Source: Bacteroidota bacterium
Lineage (GTDB): Bacteria; Bacteroidota; Bacteroidia; Bacteroidales; UBA1556
Length of the DNA: 27,032 bases
Assembly (NCBI GenBank): GCA_003648395.1
Contig: QMPB01000005.1
Location: forward strand, 1 to 27,032
Direction of reading: 5' to 3'
Below, in pieces: positions 22,350 through 27,032 of the stretch; within the stretch, counting starts at the first letter, position 1, and every line of letters starts with the position of its first letter. The translations under genes were made by a program, and so were the position numbers. Under the pieces are notes generated by a model. That model was given only the letters and a program-made list of their open reading frames with translations, searched no databases and was not told the DNA's origin.

Positions 22350-24878
22350 ATGAAATTATTGAAATCCGCAATTATTGCATCTACTGTAATGATCCTATTA
22401 TCTATTGTTACTAAGGATATTACAGCTCAACAATGGGTAACCGACATGCAAGACACAAGCTTAACTTTAGCACAAAAGCAAGCTTCATTTAATGCATATT
22501 GGGACAATAGAGAATACGAAAAAGGAAAAGGATTTAAACAGTTTAAGCGAAAAGAATATTTTCAACAAAACAGAATTGGGGAAAATGGCAAATTAGATCT
22601 TCCTCAAAATAGAATTACTGATTATAGACGAATACAAAAAGAAATATCAACAGCAAAAAGTATTGGTGTTGCAGGTCAATGGGTACAATTAGGCCCATTT
22701 GGTCCTTCCAATGGAATTGGTAGTGGACGAATTAATTGCGTTGACTTTCATCCAACAAATAGCAATAAAATAATTATTGGCGCACCTTCAGGAGGAATAT
22801 GGCGAAGTGATAATGGAGGCACTTCATGGACAACAAATACTGACGACCTTGCATCCATAGGAATTTCTGACATAAAGTATGCTCCTAGTGATGCAAGCAT
22901 TATTTATGTAGCCACTGGTGATATTGATGGTGACGACACTTATTCTATAGGTATTTTGAAATCTACTGATGGTGGAAACACTTGGAATACTACTGGCTTA
23001 AGTTATAATTATCAACAAAAAAGAAAAGCTTATAGATTATTGGTTCACCCTACAAATCCAGATATTGTATATGCCTCTACAAGTTTAGGATTTTATAAAT
23101 CTACAGATGGAGGTATCACATGGACTCGTAAGAAATTAGGAACATATAAAGATATTGAGTTTAAGCCAGGCGATCCAAATACAATATATATAGCATCGAG
23201 TACCAGAGTAATTGTATCCACTAATGGCGGAGATAGCTTCACCAATAAACTATCAATTAGTGGTTCGCGTAGAGTTGAAATTGCAGTTACTCCAAACGAT
23301 CCTAATTACGTTTACGCTTTATCAGGCAATAATACTGATGGAGGATTTAATGGTATTTATCAATCTACCGATGCAGGAAGTAATTTTACTCTAAAAGCAA
23401 GCTCACCAAACCTATTGGGATGGAGTAAGAATGGAAGTGATGCTGGTGGTCAAGCATGGTATGATTTAGCATTAACTGTATCTCCTACAAATAAAAATAA
23501 ATTATTTGTAGGTGGAGTAAATATGTGGACATCAAATAACGGTGGAAGCAGTTGGAACATAGCTGGATACTGGATTGCGGGACAAGGAGTTCCGTACACT
23601 CATGCTGATATTCATATGATTAGATATAATACACATAACTCTAGCGAAATATGGGCTTGTACTGATGGAGGGGTATCAAAATCTACAGATAATGGAAGCA
23701 ATTGGAACGAAAAGAATAATCAACTAGCAATTGCTCAAATGTACAGAATGGGAGGATCTAAAACTATTGCCAATAAAATATTAACAGGATGGCAAGACAA
23801 TGGCTCTAACCTTATGACTTCTAATTGGAATTTTGTATTAGGAGGCGATGGTATGGAATGTATTATTAGCCACAGTAGTAGTAATACCATGTACGGTTCA
23901 CTTTATTATGGTAATATTAGAAGAAGTTATGATGGAGGAAATAATTGGTCTGAAATATCTAACTCTATCCCTGAGACTGGCGCTTGGGTTACACCATATA
24001 TAATGGATGATAATAATGCTAACATACTCATAGCTGGCTATGATAATGTATGGAAGACTGTAAACAAAGGAAATAACTGGACAAAAATATCAAGCTGGTC
24101 AGGAGGTAAACTAAATACTATAGCAGCCACAGGAAATAATACATCAACTATTTGGACTGCAAATAACTATTCATTATACAAAACTACTGATGGTGGCACA
24201 AACTGGACTACAATTTCAGGAAATTTAGGTAGTGGACAAGTAAATTCAATAGCAATAAATAAGGCTAATCCTAATAAAGTATGGGTCTGTAAATCTGGTT
24301 TCTATGATGGACAGAAAGTGTATCAAACTATAGATGGAGGAGCCACATGGACTAATATCTCAGGCTCATTACCTAACTACCCTGTTAATACCATTGTAAA
24401 TGCTCCAAATACTGCCAATGGTCTCTATGTTGGAACTGATATGGGAGTTTATTATTATGACACCAACTTAGGCGACTGGGTTCCATTCATGAAAGATCTT
24501 CCAAATGTAATAGTAAGCGAACTTGAACTTTTTGAAACCGGAGATAAAATTAGAGCTGCAACCTACGGCAGAGGTTTATGGGAATCTGTAACCTATCCTT
24601 TTGCTACAAATATTAATAATTCCACCAATAATAAGCTCAATAAGGTTAAAATATACCCAAATCCAGCTAAGGATATTATTTATATAGAACTTAACCAAAA
24701 TATAAATACAGCTATTAAACTTACTATTATTAATAGCATTGGAAGCATTATTGACGAAATTACTATTCTAAATAATGATGTTAACTCTATAAATACCTCT
24801 AAATACCCTAAAGGTATTTATTTCTTTAAACTTATTTCAGATACACATTACTCTATAAATAAGGTTATTATACAGTAG
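22350..24878 (+). CDS. T9SS-exported beta-propeller protein with eleven Asp-box repeats
   Basis: An 842-residue exported protein with a signal peptide (about 1-26, ending ITA before Gln27). After a charged region (30-105), eleven Asp-box-like motifs of the S-x-D-x-G-x-x-W type begin near residues 153, 205, 251, 290, 339, 395, 445, 526, 570, 612 and 660, for example STDGGNTW and TTDGGTNW. This marks one or two beta-propellers of the sortilin/VPS10 or BNR type. Residues 764-842 are a type A T9SS sorting domain with IYPNPAKD and PKGIYFFKL. Asp boxes are structural, and no sialidase or xyloglucanase active-site pattern (such as an FRIP motif) was seen, so an adhesin or glycan-binding role is as likely as an enzymatic one. 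It diverges from a second T9SS protein. Confidence 0.9.
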   Translation: MKLLKSAIIASTVMILLSIVTKDITAQQWVTDMQDTSLTLAQKQASFNAYWDNREYEKGKGFKQFKRKEYFQQNRIGENGKLDLPQNRITDYRRIQKEISTAKSIGVAGQWVQLGPFGPSNGIGSGRINCVDFHPTNSNKIIIGAPSGGIWRSDNGGTSWTTNTDDLASIGISDIKYAPSDASIIYVATGDIDGDDTYSIGILKSTDGGNTWNTTGLSYNYQQKRKAYRLLVHPTNPDIVYASTSLGFYKSTDGGITWTRKKLGTYKDIEFKPGDPNTIYIASSTRVIVSTNGGDSFTNKLSISGSRRVEIAVTPNDPNYVYALSGNNTDGGFNGIYQSTDAGSNFTLKASSPNLLGWSKNGSDAGGQAWYDLALTVSPTNKNKLFVGGVNMWTSNNGGSSWNIAGYWIAGQGVPYTHADIHMIRYNTHNSSEIWACTDGGVSKSTDNGSNWNEKNNQLAIAQMYRMGGSKTIANKILTGWQDNGSNLMTSNWNFVLGGDGMECIISHSSSNTMYGSLYYGNIRRSYDGGNNWSEISNSIPETGAWVTPYIMDDNNANILIAGYDNVWKTVNKGNNWTKISSWSGGKLNTIAATGNNTSTIWTANNYSLYKTTDGGTNWTTISGNLGSGQVNSIAINKANPNKVWVCKSGFYDGQKVYQTIDGGATWTNISGSLPNYPVNTIVNAPNTANGLYVGTDMGVYYYDTNLGDWVPFMKDLPNVIVSELELFETGDKIRAATYGRGLWESVTYPFATNINNSTNNKLNKVKIYPNPAKDIIYIELNQNINTAIKLTIINSIGSIIDEITILNNDVNSINTSKYPKGIYFFKLISDTHYSINKVIIQ

Positions 24879-24944
24879 TGGTTTTTTATTATCTTTTTAT
24901 TTAACACTTCTGCATTTTTTTATTATTTGTAATATTTTTTTTAT

Positions 24945-24952
24945 TACATTTG
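24945..24952 (+). promoter_or_regulatory. Orphan -7 element (TACATTTG)
   Basis: TACATTTG fits TAnnTTTG and is followed by TAGCG. A TTTG ends at 24929, 15 bp upstream, closer than the usual -33 spacing. No gene follows before the terminator at 25065-25093. Confidence 0.45.
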
Positions 24953-24958
24953 TAGCGT

Positions 24959-25093
24959 AAATTTAAAACTAATTTTTTTATTTACATATTAATTAGGCTA
25001 TTTAAGCAACACTATACAAATATTCCTACCTCAATTTTATTAATTAGTGATTAATTATTTTTTTCCTCCAGGTTATCCAATCTGGAGGTTTTT
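24959..25093 (+). ncRNA. Candidate small RNA of about 135 nt
   Basis: This is the interval between the predicted start for the orphan -7 element and the end of the intrinsic terminator. It contains no open frame of note, and apart from the terminator only one weak AT stem, TAATTA-GTGAT-TAATTA, near 25041-25057. The alternative is that the hairpin is merely the distant terminator of the upstream T9SS gene and the -7 element is chance. I do not recognise a known RNA family. Confidence 0.3.
25065..25093 (+). terminator. Intrinsic terminator upstream of the peptidase gene
   Basis: CCTCCAG (25065-25071) pairs perfectly with CTGGAGG (25082-25088) around 10 nt and is followed by TTTTTATTTTAT. It ends either the upstream T9SS transcript or a small RNA. 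Confidence 0.8.
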
Positions 25094-25136
25094 ATTTTAT
25101 ATAACTTATATACTTTAAATACTCACTAATATGAAT

Positions 25137-25144
25137 TACTTTTG
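25137..25144 (+). promoter_or_regulatory. -7 element of the M16 peptidase gene (TACTTTTG)
   Basis: TACTTTTG fits TAnnTTTG and is followed by CAATC. The start of transcription should be near 25151, 35 nt before the start codon. No -33 TTG at normal spacing was found. Confidence 0.5.
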
Positions 25145-25185
25145 CAATCTTTAATTCTATTAAAAAAAACTATTTAAAAAACTAA

Positions 25186-26415
25186 ATGGAATACCAACGA
25201 CATACATTAAAGAACGGGATACGCTTAATACATAAACCGGTAAATAACATTGTAGCACATTGTGCTCTAATGGTAAATACTGGATCACGTGATGAAAAAG
25301 AGAATGAGCAAGGAATGGCTCATTTTATTGAACACACAATCTTTAAAGGCACCAACAAGCGAAAATCCTTTCATATACTATCAAATCTTGAGAATGTTGG
25401 AGGGGAGATTAATGCCTTTACTACTAAAGAGGAGACATGTATTTACGCTTCTTTCTTACCGCAATATTACAATCGAACAGTTGAGCTTTTTTCTGATATA
25501 TCATTACATTCGCAGTTCCCAAAAAAAGAGATTGATAAAGAAAAGGATATTATTATTGACGAAATAAACTCTTATCGTGACAATCCTGCCGAGGAGATTT
25601 TTGATGAGATTGAAGATGTTGTTTATAAAGGTCACCCTATGGGGAGAAATATTTTAGGAACTAAAGAACTCGTGAAATCATATCAAAGAGAAGATATTCT
25701 AAGATTTGTTTTTAATAATTTTCATACTGATGAAACCGTAATCTGCTCTGTTGGCAATTTCGATTTTAAAGAATTTGTAGCCATATGTGAAAAGCATTTT
25801 GGCGAAGCTCCTACTCGATTACGAAATTTTGAGAGAAGTAAATTCAGTAATTACAAACCTTCTAATAAAATTCGCAAGAAACCTGTGCATCAAGCACACT
25901 GTATTATTGCAAATGAAGCTTATAGCGCACAGGATAAAAATAGAAATAAACTTATATTTCTGAATAATATATTGGGAGGTCCAGGACTAAACACAAGGCT
26001 TAATATGGGAATTCGTGAAAAATATGGATTTTGCTATAATATTGAGTCCAATTATACTCCTTATTCCGATACAGGAATTCTAAGTATCTATCTAGGAACA
26101 GATTTTGCCTATTTAGAAAGAACTATAAAGCTTACACATAAGGAACTAGCAAAGCTTCGTAATAATAAACTTGGTAGTTTACAATTACAAAGGGCCAAGC
26201 AACAGCTAATTGGCCAAATAGCAATTGCTCAAGAATCAAATGTAAATGAACTACTTAGCATTGGCAAAAGCATTTTGGTTTACGATAAAGTTGACTCTAT
26301 AGATCTTATGAATAAAGAAATTGAGGAAATTAAATCTGAAGAAATACTTGAAATAGCAAATGAAGTTTTTGACCCTAATAAATTGAGTTCTCTTATTTAT
26401 AAAAATGATAATTAA
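25186..26415 (+). CDS. M16-family zinc metallopeptidase
   Basis: A 409-residue peptidase of the pitrilysin/insulinase clan. The inverted zinc motif HxxEH is at 46-50 (HFIEH), with Glu49 as the likely catalytic base and Glu126 (DIIIDEINSY) as the third zinc ligand, 76 residues after His50 as expected. The GGEINAFTTKEET segment (72-84) and the GHPMGRNILGT segment near 148-158 are typical. The C-terminal half is the second, inactive M16 domain, with the RxxxGFCYNIES-type strand. There is no signal peptide, so it is probably cytoplasmic and may degrade peptides or cleave a specific partner. The length is that of the short processing-peptidase-like members. The next gene starts 27 bp later and is probably cotranscribed. 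Confidence 0.92.
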   Translation: MEYQRHTLKNGIRLIHKPVNNIVAHCALMVNTGSRDEKENEQGMAHFIEHTIFKGTNKRKSFHILSNLENVGGEINAFTTKEETCIYASFLPQYYNRTVELFSDISLHSQFPKKEIDKEKDIIIDEINSYRDNPAEEIFDEIEDVVYKGHPMGRNILGTKELVKSYQREDILRFVFNNFHTDETVICSVGNFDFKEFVAICEKHFGEAPTRLRNFERSKFSNYKPSNKIRKKPVHQAHCIIANEAYSAQDKNRNKLIFLNNILGGPGLNTRLNMGIREKYGFCYNIESNYTPYSDTGILSIYLGTDFAYLERTIKLTHKELAKLRNNKLGSLQLQRAKQQLIGQIAIAQESNVNELLSIGKSILVYDKVDSIDLMNKEIEEIKSEEILEIANEVFDPNKLSSLIYKNDN

Positions 26416-26442
26416 GGATTATACTATAAAATATTAAATATA

Positions 26443-27032
26443 ATGAATTTCATAAGTAACGAGATAGAAAGCTACTGCATTAATAACAGTAAAGATATTG
26501 ACCCCTTACTAAAAAAGCTTGAAAGAGAAACTCAGCTAAAAGTACTGCGCCCTAGGATGCTTTCGGGAGAATTGCAGGGGAAATTTCTTGAGCAGGTAGT
26601 AAAAATGAGTAATGCAAAAAATATACTTGAAATAGGAACTTATACTGGGTATTCTGCCATTTGCATGGCCTCAGCAATACCCGATAACGGAATTTTGCAT
26701 ACCATTGATATAAATGCAGAACTAGAATCAATGGCAAATAAGTATTTCAAACTTGCCATGCTTGACCATAAAATTGATATGCATATCGGTAATGCTTTGG
26801 ATATAATACCAACATTAGACATTAACTTCGATTTAGTTTTTATGGATGCCGATAAACATAACTACTCAAATTATTACGACATCATTATTGATAAATTACC
26901 CTCAGGAGCATGGATTCTTGTAGATAATGTTCTTTGGAGTGGAAAAGTACTTGATTTAAAGAATAATAAAGATAGAGAAACTATTGCTATTCATGAGTTT
27001 AACAATAAAATAACCAATGATTCAAGAGTAGA
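26443..27032 (+). CDS. SAM-dependent O-methyltransferase, family 3 type (3' end outside window)
   Basis: The reading frame opens at ATG 26443 and runs off the window after about 196 codons with no stop; perhaps 15-20 residues are missing compared with the usual 210-220. The start region is followed by LRPRMLSGELQGKFLE, the family's conserved lead-in. Motif I is ILEIGTYTGYSA near 61-72, the acidic ribose-binding residue is in TIDIN, and the metal-binding segment is VFMDADKHNY, with VDNVLW following. This matches the catechol-O-methyltransferase-like family 3, whose bacterial members methylate catechols or tRNA hydroxyuridine (TrmR type). The substrate is not decidable here. It follows the M16 peptidase gene by 27 bp on the same strand. 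Confidence 0.9.
   Translation, partial: MNFISNEIESYCINNSKDIDPLLKKLERETQLKVLRPRMLSGELQGKFLEQVVKMSNAKNILEIGTYTGYSAICMASAIPDNGILHTIDINAELESMANKYFKLAMLDHKIDMHIGNALDIIPTLDINFDLVFMDADKHNYSNYYDIIIDKLPSGAWILVDNVLWSGKVLDLKNNKDRETIAIHEFNNKITNDSRV

Larger units (their letters stand above)
24879..25185. other. Very AT-rich intergenic region with an orphan promoter and terminator
   Basis: Between the T9SS gene and the peptidase gene there is no coding sequence. The region holds, in order, a consensus -7 element (24945-24952), three ATTAATTA-type words, a GC-containing intrinsic terminator (25065-25093) and the -7 element of the peptidase gene (25137-25144). Confidence 0.6.

Noticed and set aside
22350..24878. 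Sialidase assignment from Asp-box repeats
   Set aside because: Asp boxes are structural and widespread; the FRIP motif and arginine triad of sialidases were not seen.
26552..26822. Two minus-strand open frames near the window end
   Set aside because: They are antisense to the O-methyltransferase frame, which has all family motifs and simply lacks a stop inside the window.
1..27032. CRISPR array, prophage, transposon, integron or defence island
   Set aside because: No regularly spaced repeats, terminal inverted repeats with a transposase, integrase, phage or restriction genes were found; gene content is core-like throughout.

Overview
The window is about 27 kb of AT-rich chromosomal DNA, roughly one third G+C by eye. 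It comes from a member of the Bacteroidota. Four things point there: two large exported proteins end in type IX secretion (T9SS, 'type A') sorting domains; start codons lack Shine-Dalgarno sequences; nearly every transcription unit is preceded by the Bacteroidota -7 element TAnnTTTG or a TAnnTTCG variant; and DUF4834-like, YfhO-like and SWIM-SNF2 genes of the kind seen in this phylum are present. The order within the phylum cannot be fixed from this sequence. No rRNA, tRNA, CRISPR array, insertion sequence, phage gene or toxin/antitoxin pair was found. The region reads as ordinary core genome with several interesting regulatory stretches, not as a mobile or defence island.

Layout. 1-2.2 kb, minus strand: an atypical thioredoxin-reductase-like flavoprotein (trxB-like) and a secreted class 3 lipase-like protein. 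2.2-3.9 kb, plus strand: a Dabb-fold protein, a MarC-family membrane protein and a small outer-membrane beta-barrel-like protein, closed by a strong terminator. 3.9-4.5 kb: a long non-coding stretch. 4.5-6.4 kb, plus: typA/bipA with its own terminator. 6.6-10.3 kb, minus: a 1229-residue SWIM-SNF2 helicase. 10.6-14.9 kb, plus: a tight three-gene operon (DUF4834-like small membrane protein, YfhO-like membrane protein, family 4-type glycosyltransferase) with a structured leader. 15.1-16.4 kb, minus: a SpoU RNA methyltransferase followed by an exported protein of unknown function. 16.5-17.7 kb, minus: rpsF-rpsR-rplI with leader and terminator. 17.8-20.1 kb, minus: a PiT-type phosphate transporter fused to a PhoU-like domain, with a Pho-box-like repeat array in its promoter. 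20.3-24.9 kb: two divergently transcribed T9SS cargo proteins, one with eleven Asp-box repeats. 24.9-25.1 kb: a promoter and a terminator with no gene between them, possibly a small RNA. 25.2-27.0 kb, plus: an M16 metallopeptidase and an O-methyltransferase cut by the window end.

The genes mostly work in separate housekeeping processes: redox, translation, phosphate uptake, envelope glycosylation and surface proteins. The points most worth checking are the 10/11-bp phased TAACATT-type repeats upstream of the phosphate transporter, the orphan promoter-terminator unit, the loss of the NADPH-phosphate-binding motif in the thioredoxin reductase, and the structured leaders of the YfhO and rpsF operons.
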